Assembly: GCF_014200175.1 (NCBI RefSeq) | Contig: NZ_JACHBD010000007.1 | Location: 305,230 to 369,229, forward strand | Direction: 5' to 3' | Source of the DNA: Rhizobium lentis | GTDB lineage: Bacteria; Pseudomonadota; Alphaproteobacteria; Rhizobiales; Rhizobiaceae | DNA: 64,000 bases | In this document: positions 8,846 through 19,176 of the stretch, piece after piece | Layout of the letters: each line of letters begins with the position of its first letter | Position numbering within the stretch: the first letter of the stretch is position 1 | Translations under genes and position numbers: made by a program | The notes under the pieces: generated by a model | Database searches by the model: none | Seen by the model: only the letters and a program-made list of their open reading frames with translations | What the model was told of the DNA's origin: nothing

Positions 8846-9502
8846 ATGCAAGGCGAATTGTTGAGGGCAGACCAATCACGGTCTCCCCGGGAAGACCAGC
8901 GGTCTTCCATAGAACGGCTGAGGCCGGAACGGTTAAGGACCGATTGCCCTGTCTTGTTATCGGAAAGGCTCGTCATGCGCGCGCCCCACGAAGAAGACAT
9001 CGACGCCCTTGCCCATCTCGCCAACAACGCCAAAGTCGCCACCATGGTATCGCGTATGCCGCACCCTTATACCGCCAATGATGCCGCCGACTTTGTTTGG
9101 CGTACGCGAAATGGCGAGATTGGTAAGTGCGTCTATGCCATCACCAAAGCGGAAAACGGCGCCTTTATCGGCTGCTGCGGCGTGGAACCGCATACCGACG
9201 GCAGGACCGTCGAGATCGGCTACTGGCTGGGTGAGCCCTATTGGAACCAGGGTTATACGACCGAGGCCTGCCATGCCCTGGTCGATATGGTGTTCAGGAC
9301 CCGTCAGGACGTCGACCAGATCGACGCCCGCTGCCGGGTGATGAACGTCGCCTCGCGGCGCGTCATCCAGAAGTGCGGCTTCCAGTTCCAGGGCTCGGGG
9401 CTTGCCGCCTCGCTGGCGCTCGGCAGCAACGTGCCTGTGGAATGGTACAGGCTCGACCGCAAGACCTGGATGTCGCTGAGAAGCTGGGGGAACATCGCAT
9501 GA
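8846..9502 (+). CDS. GNAT family N-acetyltransferase (RimJ/RimL type)
   Basis: A 218-residue GNAT protein of the RimJ/RimL-like subgroup, which transfers acetyl from acetyl-CoA to an amine such as a protein N-terminus. After a ~35-residue charged N-terminal extension it has LLSERLVMRAPHEEDIDALA, then VEIGYWLGEPYWNQGYTTEA, where the QGYTTEA segment is the acetyl-CoA pyrophosphate loop, and NVASRRVIQKCGF near the C-terminus. ATG 8846 has AGGAGG 7 nt upstream. Its stop overlaps the start of a second GNAT gene (ATGA). The substrate is unknown. Confidence 0.85.
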   Translation: MQGELLRADQSRSPREDQRSSIERLRPERLRTDCPVLLSERLVMRAPHEEDIDALAHLANNAKVATMVSRMPHPYTANDAADFVWRTRNGEIGKCVYAITKAENGAFIGCCGVEPHTDGRTVEIGYWLGEPYWNQGYTTEACHALVDMVFRTRQDVDQIDARCRVMNVASRRVIQKCGFQFQGSGLAASLALGSNVPVEWYRLDRKTWMSLRSWGNIA

Positions 9503-10086
9503 GCACGACCGCGCTGCAAAGGCCGGACACCGGGCCGATGATGCCCGGTCCCGCCCCTGTCATCTCGACCGCCCGGCTGACGCTCCGCCCCCACCGGCTG
9601 AGCGATGCGCCTGCGATCGCGGAATCGCTTTCCGATTTCGCGGTCACGCGCATGTTGTCCCGCGTTCCCGCGCCGTTCGACCGGCAGGATGCGCTGGACT
9701 GGCTGATGCCGGTCACCTCGGACACCCTGCCCGACTGGCCGCTCGCGATCACCGGTCAGGACGATGTCCATATCGGCAACGTCTCGATCGAGCTGCGCCA
9801 CGGCCGCTGGCACCTCGGCTACTGGCTGAACCGCTACTACTGGCGGCGCGGCTATATGAGCGAGGCGGTGGCGGCGATCATCGAGCGCTTCTTGCGCCGC
9901 ATGCCGGAGACGCCGATCCATTCCGGCGTCTTCGCCGACAACCCGGCGTCGCTGCGGCTGCAGGAAAAGCTCGGGTTCCGCATGACGGGTTGCGGCGAAA
10001 TCTATTGTTTCGCCCGCAACACCATGGTGTCGCACATCGAAACCGTGCTGCAGCCGGGCATGCTGCAACCGCGGAAGGTGGCCTGA
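9499..10086 (+). CDS. GNAT family N-acetyltransferase, second copy
   Basis: A 195-residue RimJ/RimL-type GNAT. Recognisable parts are STARLTLRPHRLSDAPAIAE (first strand and helix), WHLGYWLNRYYWRRGYMSEA (acetyl-CoA loop RRGYMSEA) and NPASLRLQEKLGFRM. It begins inside the stop of the preceding GNAT (4-nt overlap), so the two are coupled. The order of motifs is the same, but the two proteins are clearly diverged, consistent with an old tandem duplication. They may form a heterodimer or act on related substrates; neither can be shown here. Confidence 0.85.
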   Translation: MSTTALQRPDTGPMMPGPAPVISTARLTLRPHRLSDAPAIAESLSDFAVTRMLSRVPAPFDRQDALDWLMPVTSDTLPDWPLAITGQDDVHIGNVSIELRHGRWHLGYWLNRYYWRRGYMSEAVAAIIERFLRRMPETPIHSGVFADNPASLRLQEKLGFRMTGCGEIYCFARNTMVSHIETVLQPGMLQPRKVA

Positions 10087-10094
10087 CGGAGCAG

Positions 10095-10136
10095 GATGCC
10101 GAAAAGTGTGAGCGGTTTTCGGACAACATCATGCTC
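10095..10136. repeat. Rhizobial palindromic intergenic repeat
   Basis: The stretch GATGCCGAAAAGTGTG, then AGCGGTTTTCGG, then CATCATGCTC is an imperfect palindrome centred near 10115. I recognise it from memory as a repeat scattered through Rhizobium intergenic regions. A related but diverged copy lies at 35248-35343. It sits between the second GNAT gene and a bidirectional terminator. Confidence 0.6.
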
Positions 10137-10151
10137 TCAACCAATTGAGAA

Positions 10152-10182
10152 ACAGAGACGCCGCCACCGGCGGCGTCTCTGT
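10152..10182. terminator. Bidirectional terminator between GNAT and EEP genes
   Basis: A perfect 14-bp stem ACAGAGACGCCGCC / GGCGGCGTCTCTGT with a 3-nt loop lies between convergent genes and touches the last base of the - strand gene. There is no clear U tract on either side, so it may stop transcription weakly or protect the 3' ends. Confidence 0.7.
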
Positions 10183-11048
10183 CACTCGCCGATTTCGACC
10201 CAGAGCGGGAAATGATCGGAGCCGACGGATTGGATGTCGATCCGGGCGGATTTCAACCGGCTGACGAGGCCGCAACTGACGAAGCAATAATCGAGATGCA
10301 TGCGTTTGCCGTGGTCCTCGGGATCCATCCAGCTGTAGCTCTCGGGGCGGTAGGCTTCGAGCGCCGCGAAGGCGTCGACCGGCGTGCCTATCCTGGCGAC
10401 GCGGCCGTAATACCCGCCGGCAGCACCGGCAAGCGCGCAATATTCCGGCGATTCCGGCTCCATGTTGAAATCGCCCAGAATAACGTAATCTTCCGGCAGC
10501 GGCGGCTCCGGCAGATCGAATTCGGCCGCCCCAGTCAGCGACCCGCCCTCCTGGACGAAAGCATTGATATACGCGTTCAAAAATTGCAGCTGGCGGATGC
10601 GTTCGTCGGGAGAAACGTGGTCGAGATGGACGGAGTAGACGCGGATCGCGCCCCCGGGCACTGTGATGACCGCCTCGGTCGCGCCGCGCTGCGGGTTGAT
10701 CTTTCCGATCGTGCGGCTGCGCGGCAGAAGCAGCGTCCGGGTCGAGGCGATCGGCCAGCGCGACAGCACCATATTGCCGAACTGAAAACGCCTGCCCGGT
10801 GCCGGCGCGGACTTGCCGTGAACAGCCTCGACATGCAGGTCGCAGGCCGGCCCATACACCCAGAAATGGTCGGGAAAGAGGGCGGCAATACCGGCGACCA
10901 TGTCGGCAAAACCGTTGCGCGAGAAGCCGCGGGTCACCTCCTGCAGCGCGATGATATCGGCGCCTTCGAGGCTCCGGGCAATGCGCGGGAGATCGTATCT
11001 GCCGTCGAGACCGAAGCCGTACTGTATGTTATAGCTCGCAAAATTCAC
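10182..11048 (-). CDS. Endonuclease/exonuclease/phosphatase family protein
   Basis: A 288-residue EEP-fold protein, a metal-dependent phosphoesterase superfamily that includes exonuclease III, DNase I and sphingomyelinases. Fold motifs in order are FASYNIQYGFG (N), DIIALQEVTR (metal-binding E), YSVHLDH, VILGDFNMEP (D and N of the active site), LDYCFVS and SDHFPLWVEI (catalytic DH). The substrate is unknown. GTG 11048 is the first standard start. GGAGG lies 12 nt before that GTG but only 6 nt before an in-frame ATT at 11054, so a rare start codon is possible. The gene is divergent from obgE. Confidence 0.82.
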   Translation of the reverse strand: MNFASYNIQYGFGLDGRYDLPRIARSLEGADIIALQEVTRGFSRNGFADMVAGIAALFPDHFWVYGPACDLHVEAVHGKSAPAPGRRFQFGNMVLSRWPIASTRTLLLPRSRTIGKINPQRGATEAVITVPGGAIRVYSVHLDHVSPDERIRQLQFLNAYINAFVQEGGSLTGAAEFDLPEPPLPEDYVILGDFNMEPESPEYCALAGAAGGYYGRVARIGTPVDAFAALEAYRPESYSWMDPEDHGKRMHLDYCFVSCGLVSRLKSARIDIQSVGSDHFPLWVEIGE

Positions 11049-11060
11049 GATAATCTTTGA

Positions 11061-13369
<2,309 letters not shown>

Positions 13370-13377
<8 letters not shown>

Positions 13378-14653
13378 TACCGTTGCGCTAAGCCCTGACA
13401 TTGACGCGCTGATGAACGACATCGGCCGCAAGGCGAAGGCTGCCGCACGACCGTTGGGCTTCGCATCCACCGAGGCGAAGAACCGCGCCTTGCACGGCAT
13501 GGCCGATGCCATCCTGGCCAACAGCACCCATATTCTTGCCGAGAATGCCAAAGACTTGAAGAAGATCGAAGGCAGCGAGACGCTTGCCTCCTTCGTCGAC
13601 CGGCTGACGCTGACCGACGAGCGCATCGCCGAGATGGCAGAGGGGATTCGCGCCATCGCGGCCCTTGCCGATCCGGTCGGCGAAGTCATCGCCGCCTGGG
13701 ACCGGCCGAACGGCCTGAAGATCGAGCGCGTCCGCACGCCGCTCGGGGTCATCGGCGTCATCTTCGAAAGCCGGCCGAACGTCACGGCGGATGCCGGCGC
13801 CCTCTGCCTCAAGGCCGGCAATGCCGTGATCCTGCGTTGCGGCTCGGATTCACGTCGTTCATCGCAGGCTATCCATGCCTGCCTCGTGGACGGCCTGAAG
13901 GCGGCAGGACTTCCAGAGCATGCTATCCAGCTCGTTCCGGTCACCGATCGGGCTGCCGTCGGCGCCATGCTGCGCGGTCTGGACGGGGCAATCGACGTCA
14001 TCGTGCCGCGCGGCGGCAAAAGCCTGGTAGCCCGCGTGCAGAGCGAGGCCCGCGTGCCGGTCTTTGCTCATCTCGAAGGCCTTTGCCACCTCTATGTCGA
14101 TGCCTCCGCCGACATCGAGATGGCGAAGCAGATCGTCGTCAATGCCAAGATGCGCCGCACCGGTATCTGCGGCGCGGCCGAAACCCTGCTCGTCGATGGC
14201 GCTGCGATCGGCACGCATCTGACGCCGCTGCTCGAGGTCCTCGCCGAAGCCGGCTGCGAGATCCGTGGCTCCGCGCCGGTGCTGAAGGTCGCCCCCGGCA
14301 TCAAGCCGGCGACCGAGGAGGACTGGACGACCGAATATCTCGACGCGATCATTTCGGTCGCCGTCGTCGACGGCATATCGGGCGCGATCGCCCATATTCA
14401 GACCTATTCGTCGAACCACACCGAGGCCGTGATCGCCGAAGACCCCGCGGTGGTCGAGCGTTTCTTCACCGAGGTCGATTCGGCGATCCTCCTGCACAAT
14501 GCCTCAACGCAATTTGCCGATGGCGGCGAGTTCGGCATGGGCGCGGAGATCGGCATCGCTACGGGCAAAATGCATGCGCGCGGCCCCGTCGGCGTCGAGC
14601 AGCTCACCTCCTTCAAATACCGGGTGCGCGGTGCCGGACAGACCCGACCTTGA
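13370..14653 (+). CDS. proA: Gamma-glutamyl phosphate reductase
   Basis: A 427-residue aldehyde-dehydrogenase-fold enzyme that reduces glutamyl-5-phosphate with NADPH to glutamate semialdehyde, second in proline synthesis. Recognisable motifs are [63 protein letters not shown] and the catalytic-cysteine segment [13 protein letters not shown]. The start overlaps proB by 8 nt. ProA and ProB normally form a complex that protects the labile intermediate. Confidence 0.96.
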
Positions 14654-14690
14654 CGTGACGACGGAAAATCTCGATCGGCGCTATCTCCGC

Positions 14691-15290
14691 ATGCCGCACA
14701 GCGAACGCGGCATGGTCGTCGGCCTGTTCGGCGGTTCGTTCAATCCGCCGCATCAGGGCCACGCGCTTGTCGCCGAGATCGCCATCAAGCGGCTCGGCCT
14801 CGACCAGCTCTGGTGGATGGTGACCCCGGGCAATCCGCTGAAGAGCCGCAACCAGCTCGCACCGCTGGCGGAACGCATTGCCGAAAGCGAGCGTGTGGCT
14901 GCCGATCCGCGCATCAAGGTCACCGCCTTCGAACAGACGCTCGGCGTCAGCTACACCGCAAATACGCTGGCCCGCATCAAGGCCCGCAATCCGCATGTGC
15001 ATTTCATCTGGATCATGGGCGCCGACAGCCTGCAGACCTTCCACAAATGGCAGAAGTGGCAGGAGATCGCCCGCACCTTCCCGATCGCCGTGATCGACCG
15101 CCCCGGCGCCACACTCTCCTATCTCTCCTCGAAGATGACGCGGACCTTCGATTTCGCCCGCATCGACGAGGATGACGCGCGCGTCCTCTGGAAGAAACCG
15201 GCGCCGGCCTGGACGTTCATCCATGGCCCGCGGTCCGGCCTGAGCTCGACGGCGATCCGCAACGGCGCGTTGCCGGGCGCAGTCAAATAG
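14691..15290 (+). CDS. nadD: Nicotinate-nucleotide adenylyltransferase
   Basis: A 199-residue NadD, which adenylates nicotinate mononucleotide to deamido-NAD in NAD synthesis. Diagnostic motifs are GLFGGSFNPPHQGH (the T/HxGH nucleotidyltransferase signature), the WWMVTPGNPLK loop, IMGADSLQTFHKW and SGLSSTAIRNG (the ISSTXXR motif). The start is uncertain: ATG 14691 is given, but in-frame GTG codons at 14655 and 14631 would couple it to the end of proA. None has a clear ribosome-binding site. It is the last gene of the obgE-proBA run and is followed by the - strand sRNA. Confidence 0.93.
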   Translation: MPHSERGMVVGLFGGSFNPPHQGHALVAEIAIKRLGLDQLWWMVTPGNPLKSRNQLAPLAERIAESERVAADPRIKVTAFEQTLGVSYTANTLARIKARNPHVHFIWIMGADSLQTFHKWQKWQEIARTFPIAVIDRPGATLSYLSSKMTRTFDFARIDEDDARVLWKKPAPAWTFIHGPRSGLSSTAIRNGALPGAVK

Positions 15291-15311
15291 GCTGATTTTC
15301 AGGGAATCCCA

Positions 15312-15440
15312 GAAACGAGAAAGCCCGACGGGGAGGAGATCCGTCGGGCTTATAAACTCGATCGACAACTGGGAGGAGGAGTGTTGTCGATCCTGTCGAA
15401 CGGCTTATGGGAGGAGGAGAAAGCCGTTTCGATGAGTGTC
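15312..15440 (-). ncRNA. alpha-r14-type small RNA with three anti-Shine-Dalgarno hairpins
   Basis: Read on the - strand, three successive stem-loops each expose a pyrimidine loop complementary to ribosome-binding sites. The first pairs 15421-15432 with 15396-15406 (loop TCTCCTCCTCCCAT). The second pairs 15383-15392 with 15360-15369 (loop ACTCCTCCTCCCA). The third is an 11-bp stem pairing 15341-15351 with 15321-15331 (loop ATCTCCTCC), followed by CTTTCTCGTTTCT, so it doubles as the terminator. The three-hairpin, CCUCCUCCC-loop layout and ~125-nt size match the alpha-r14 sRNA family of rhizobia (Smr14C/NfeR1 in Sinorhizobium), trans-acting translational repressors. Ends are approximate. A -35/-10 pair (TTCACC, TACAAG) is only tentative. 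Confidence 0.82.
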
Positions 15441-15731
15441 TTGTACCATATTCCTGAGGAAGGTGAATATCGATTTGTGCAATGCAGCAATGCTGGCGAT
15501 GCAACACTGAGGCCGAAAGACTGCGACTGCTGCCGATTTTATCGGCAAGACGGGCGAAAATGGACATTGTCACCGCGGGTCTTGCGGTTTGTCGTCGGCT
15601 TTCCCAAGCATATCAGTGCCGCTAAATCTCCTGTTCTCGGAACAGCCATGCGCTTCATGAACGCTTGGATCCTCATCAGCAGTCAGTATGGTTATATTTC
15701 CCTGGATATATCCCTGGCCAAAACCCGAGCA

Positions 15732-15756
15732 TCGTTATATTCGTTGAGATATTTCG
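15732..15756 (+). promoter_or_regulatory. Putative ModE operator upstream of modA
   Basis: CGTTATAT and ATATTTCG flank an 8-nt centre, an imperfect inverted repeat resembling the ModE consensus (CGNTATAT half-sites). It ends about 20 nt before modA, and a modE gene lies at the far end of the same locus. Repression of modABC when molybdate is plentiful is the expected effect. Of the 484-nt gap 15291-15774, the sRNA takes 15312-15440 and this site the end; I see nothing else convincing between them. Confidence 0.55.
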
Positions 15757-15774
15757 AAGCTTGGGGATAGAATC

Positions 15775-16566
15775 ATGCAGAACCGCCGCCAATGCATGAA
15801 ACTGGCAACCGCCGCAATCGGGGCTCTCTGGCTTGGCACGGCAACGCTGCCGACACCGGCAGAAGCCGCCGAAAAGCTGACCGTCTTTGCCGCAGCAAGC
15901 CTCAAGGACGCGCTTGATGCCGCCAATGCTGCCTGGGCCAAGGAGAGCGGCAAGGAAGCCGTCGCCTCCTATGCGGCAAGCGGCGCGCTCGCCAAACAGA
16001 TCGAAAACGCGGCCCCTGCCGATATCTTCATCTCGGCCGACCTCGACTGGATGGATTACGTCGCCAAGAAGAACCTGATCAAGACCGACAGCCGCACCAA
16101 CCTGCTCGGAAACCGGATCGTGCTCGTTGCCGAGAAGGACAAGGCTAAACCGGTCGAGATCAAGCAAGGCTTCGATCTTGCCGCTCTGCTCGGTGCCGGC
16201 AAGCTGGCCATGGGTGAGCCGAAATCGGTTCCGGCCGGCAAATACGCCATGGCCGCGCTCGAAAAGCTCGGTGTTTGGAAATCGGTCGAAACCAAGGTCG
16301 CCGGCGCCGAAAGCGTGCGCGCCGCCCTTGCCCTGGTCTCCCGCGGCGAGGCGCCCTATGGCATCGTCTACCAGACGGACGCGACAGCCGATAAGGGTGT
16401 CGCCATCGTCGGCACCTTCCCGGCCGATTCCCACCCGCCGATCATCTATCCGGTCGCCATTCTTGCCGAAAGCAAGAATCCGGACGCCGCAGCCTATCTC
16501 GACTTCCTGAAATCCGGCAAGGCAGCCGGCTTCTTCACGGCGGAGGGATTTACTGTCTCGAAATGA
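15775..16566 (+). CDS. modA: Molybdate ABC transporter substrate-binding protein
   Basis: A 263-residue periplasmic binding protein for molybdate (and tungstate). A signal peptide covers residues 1 to about 30 (MKLATAAIGALWLGTATLP, cleavage near PAEAA). The mature start EKLTVFAAASLKDALDA is typical ModA, as are VASYAASGALAKQIENAAPA (oxyanion-contacting serines), MGEPKSVPAGKYA and APYGIVYQTDA. It captures molybdate for ModB/ModC. It is followed by a 256-nt gap carrying a repeat element before modB, longer than usual inside a mod operon. Confidence 0.95.
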   Translation: MQNRRQCMKLATAAIGALWLGTATLPTPAEAAEKLTVFAAASLKDALDAANAAWAKESGKEAVASYAASGALAKQIENAAPADIFISADLDWMDYVAKKNLIKTDSRTNLLGNRIVLVAEKDKAKPVEIKQGFDLAALLGAGKLAMGEPKSVPAGKYAMAALEKLGVWKSVETKVAGAESVRAALALVSRGEAPYGIVYQTDATADKGVAIVGTFPADSHPPIIYPVAILAESKNPDAAAYLDFLKSGKAAGFFTAEGFTVSK

Positions 16567-16613
16567 TGGGCTGAATTGATTGCGGAATCGATGGTGACAG
16601 CTTACCGTGAAGC

Positions 16614-16786
16614 TGCCCCTCACCCTAGTCCTTTCTCCGTAAACGGGGCGAGGGACGTGCCCAGCGAAAAGTTGGCGCCGGACGGAAGGGTTGCGGCTGC
16701 TCCCCTTCGCCCCGCGAGTGGGGTCCGAAGGACGGGTCGAGACCCGTGGCTCGACCCCGGCGGTGCCGGCAGGCGGATGAGGGGCA
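16614..16786. repeat. RIME-like intergenic element with terminal inverted repeats
   Basis: A 173-bp element bounded by perfect 9-bp inverted repeats TGCCCCTCA (16614-16622) and TGAGGGGCA (16778-16786), with internal GC-rich palindromes (TCTCCGTAAACGGGGCGA and CCCCGCGAGTGGGG). It has no coding capacity. The layout matches the RIME-type elements I know from Rhizobium intergenic DNA. It lies between modA and modB. Confidence 0.65.
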
Positions 16787-16822
16787 ACCGGGTGACACCG
16801 GATTCCAGGGAGACAACTGCGT

Positions 16823-17524
16823 TTGGATATGTTCGGCCTGAGCGATGAAGAATGGACGGCGATCCTGCTCAGCCTGCGCGTCTCGGTCGTCGCCATGCTG
16901 GCGAGCCTGCCCCTCGGCATCATGGTCGCTTTGCTGCTTGCCCGCGGCCGTTTCTGGGGCAAGTCGGTGCTGAACGGCATTGTTCACCTGCCGCTGATCC
17001 TGCCCCCTGTTGTCACCGGTTTTCTTCTCCTCATCCTCTTCGGCCGCCGTGGACCGATCGGTAGCCTGCTCGACCAGTATTTCGGCATCGTTTTTTCCTT
17101 CCGCTGGACGGGTGCGGCACTCGCCTGCGCCGTCATGGCCTTTCCGCTGATGGTGCGCAGCATCCGCCTGTCGATCGAGGCGGTCGACCGCAAACTCGAG
17201 GAGGCCGCCGGAACGCTGGGGGCCGGCCCGATCCTGGTCTTTCTGACGGTTACGCTGCCGCTGACCCTGCCCGGCATCATCACCGGCATGATCCTGTCCT
17301 TCGCCAAGGCGATGGGCGAATTCGGCGCGACAATCACCTTCGTCTCCAACATTCCCGGCGAGACCCAGACCTTGTCGTCCGCCATCTACACCTTTACCCA
17401 GGTGCCCGGCGGCGATTCCGGTGCGCTGCGCCTGACGGTCGTCGCCGTGATCATTTCCATGACCGCCCTGCTCGCCTCTGAGTTCCTCGCGCGTTTCGCC
17501 GGCCGAAGGATCGATCCGGAATGA
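16823..17524 (+). CDS. modB: Molybdate ABC transporter permease
   Basis: A 233-residue inner-membrane permease with about five hydrophobic segments, forming the molybdate channel as a dimer with two ModC subunits. It carries the EAA loop [16 protein letters not shown], followed by [14 protein letters not shown] and [20 protein letters not shown], characteristic of ModB. The TTG at 16823 is preferred because AGGGAGA lies 9 nt upstream and it gives [11 protein letters not shown]; an ATG at 16829 is the alternative. It overlaps modC by 4 nt. Confidence 0.95.
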   Translation: MDMFGLSDEEWTAILLSLRVSVVAMLASLPLGIMVALLLARGRFWGKSVLNGIVHLPLILPPVVTGFLLLILFGRRGPIGSLLDQYFGIVFSFRWTGAALACAVMAFPLMVRSIRLSIEAVDRKLEEAAGTLGAGPILVFLTVTLPLTLPGIITGMILSFAKAMGEFGATITFVSNIPGETQTLSSAIYTFTQVPGGDSGALRLTVVAVIISMTALLASEFLARFAGRRIDPE

Positions 17525-18591
17525 CGCTGATCGTCGAGGCAAAACACAGGCTCGGTGCCTTTCTTCTCGACGCCGCCTTCACCTCCGAAGGCGGCGTGAC
17601 CGCGCTGTTCGGACGCTCCGGCTCCGGCAAGACCTCACTGATCCGCATCATTGCCGGCCTCGCCCGCCCGGACGAGGGCCGCGTCATCTTTGACGGCGAA
17701 ACCCTGACCGAAACCAAAGCCGGCCGCTTCGTTCCGAAACACCGCCGTCATTTCGGTTATGTCTTCCAGGAGGCGCGGCTGTTCCCGCATCTCAGCGTCC
17801 GCGCCAACCTTTCCTACGGCCGCTGGTTCGCGCCACCAAGACCTGCACGCGGCGAGAGCTTCGATCACGTCGTCGACCTGCTCGACATCGAGACGCTGCT
17901 GGATCGCAGCCCCGCCAAACTTTCCGGCGGCGAGAAGCAGCGGGTCGCGATCGGCCGCGCCCTTCTCTGCTCGCCCCGGCTGCTGTTGATGGACGAGCCG
18001 CTGGCCGCCCTCGACGAGGCGCGCAAGGCCGAGATCCTGCCCTATCTCGAGCGATTGCGCGATCAGACCGAAATCCCGATTGTCTATGTCAGCCATTCGA
18101 TCGCCGAGGTCGCGCGGCTCGCAAACAAAGTGGTGGTCATGCGCGACGGCAGGGTCGAGGCGGTCGGCCCGGCCGTCGACATTTTGAGCCGCGCCTCTGC
18201 GGCCTTTGACCGGAAAGAAGCGGGCGCGCTGCTGCAAGGCATCGTCGAAAGCTTCGACGCGCGTCACCACCTCTCGACCGTCGCCCTCAAATCCGGCCGG
18301 CTGCATATACCCGGCGCGGCACTCGCGCCCGGCAGGCCGGTCCGCATCCGCATCCCGTCGCGCGACGTCATGCTGGCGACAGCAAGACCGGAGGGGCTCA
18401 GTGCCCTCAACATTGTCGAAGGCAGGATCGAACAGCTAGTTCAGGATGCGGACGGAACGGTTGAAATCCGGCTCGACTGCGGCGGCGATAGCATTCTCTC
18501 GCGCATCACCGCGCTCTCCTGCGAGCGCCTCGACCTTCGACCCGGCAAAACCGTCTTCGCCGTCATCAAGACGGTTGCCCTGGAGTCCTGA
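17521..18591 (+). CDS. modC: Molybdate ABC transporter ATP-binding protein
   Basis: A 356-residue ATPase energising molybdate import. Walker [10 protein letters not shown] is at residues 31-39, the Q-loop in [13 protein letters not shown], the signature [16 protein letters not shown], and Walker [13 protein letters not shown]. The C-terminal ~65 residues form the Mop/TOBE domain that binds oxyanion in ModC proteins ([20 protein letters not shown] onward). The ATG overlaps the modB stop. Its stop codon abuts the stop codon of the convergent modE gene with no gap. Confidence 0.96.
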   Translation: MTLIVEAKHRLGAFLLDAAFTSEGGVTALFGRSGSGKTSLIRIIAGLARPDEGRVIFDGETLTETKAGRFVPKHRRHFGYVFQEARLFPHLSVRANLSYGRWFAPPRPARGESFDHVVDLLDIETLLDRSPAKLSGGEKQRVAIGRALLCSPRLLLMDEPLAALDEARKAEILPYLERLRDQTEIPIVYVSHSIAEVARLANKVVVMRDGRVEAVGPAVDILSRASAAFDRKEAGALLQGIVESFDARHHLSTVALKSGRLHIPGAALAPGRPVRIRIPSRDVMLATARPEGLSALNIVEGRIEQLVQDADGTVEIRLDCGGDSILSRITALSCERLDLRPGKTVFAVIKTVALES

Positions 18592-18969
18592 TCAGCCCTG
18601 TTCGCCCTGCCGCGGGCTGCGCTTTGCTTCAAGCCAGGCAAGGTCCTCGGCAAGACTCGCTTTCAAAATGCTTTCCATCCGGCGAAACCGCGCCAGCAAT
18701 TGCTCGCCGAACGGCGTCAGCGCCGCACCGCCGCCCTTCTGGCCGCCGCGTTGCGATTCCACCACCTGTTCGCAGAACATCCGGTTCATCTCGCTGACCA
18801 GCAGCCAGGCGCGGCGATAGGACATATCCATCGCTCGCCCGGCTGCGGAGATCGATCCGGTCGCGCGGATGTGTTCCAGCAGCTCCATCTTGCCGCGCCC
18901 GAGCCGATCCGCATCCGGGAAGCTGATTCGCAAGATGGGAACGAGTGTTTTTGCGGCCGGATCGGTCAT
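18592..18969 (-). CDS. modE: ModE-family HTH regulator, one-domain form
   Basis: A 125-residue winged-helix protein matching only the DNA-binding half of ModE. Key stretches are GRGKMELLEHIRATGSISAA, AGRAMDMSYRRAWLLVSEMN and RGGQKGGGAALTPFGEQLL, the typical wing. E. coli ModE is ~262 residues and carries two Mop domains that bind molybdate. These are absent, so this protein must sense molybdate differently or act without it. The gene is convergent with modC, with adjacent stop codons, and its likely target is the site at 15732. No clear ribosome-binding site is seen. Confidence 0.88.
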   Translation of the reverse strand: MTDPAAKTLVPILRISFPDADRLGRGKMELLEHIRATGSISAAGRAMDMSYRRAWLLVSEMNRMFCEQVVESQRGGQKGGGAALTPFGEQLLARFRRMESILKASLAEDLAWLEAKRSPRQGEQG

Positions 18970-19112
18970 TCGAATCTGCAGATGTTGGAATTCCCGGCAC
19001 TTTACGCTCCGGCCTTAAAACTGTACACCGCGCCGACAAGCAGCGAGGGCGGCAATAGTGTTCAATTCGGTCGCCAGATTGGATTTTCCGCCGCTCCGTA
19101 CGTTAGCACGTC

Positions 19113-19142
19113 TTGAAACATTAATGGTTTGATGCCTATCTT
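19113..19142 (+). promoter_or_regulatory. Promoter upstream of rsfS
   Basis: TTGAAA (19113-19118) and TATCTT (19137-19142) are 18 nt apart in an AT-rich stretch of the gap between modE and rsfS. This gives rsfS-rlmH a promoter of their own, separate from obgE-nadD. Confidence 0.45.
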
Positions 19143-19176
19143 AACCATGATCCGGTCGTGATCGGATCCCGTGTTG

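Noticed and set aside
15321..15432. Three GGGAGGAG copies looking like a short repeat array (CRISPR-like)
   Set aside because: The repeats lie in hairpin loops with different stems and no unique spacers; the sRNA reading explains them better.
15381..15770. + strand reading frame of 129 codons over the sRNA region
   Set aside because: It is antisense to the three hairpins, has no recognisable domain and reads like chance sequence; the GGAGGAGG runs it uses are the complement of the sRNA loops.
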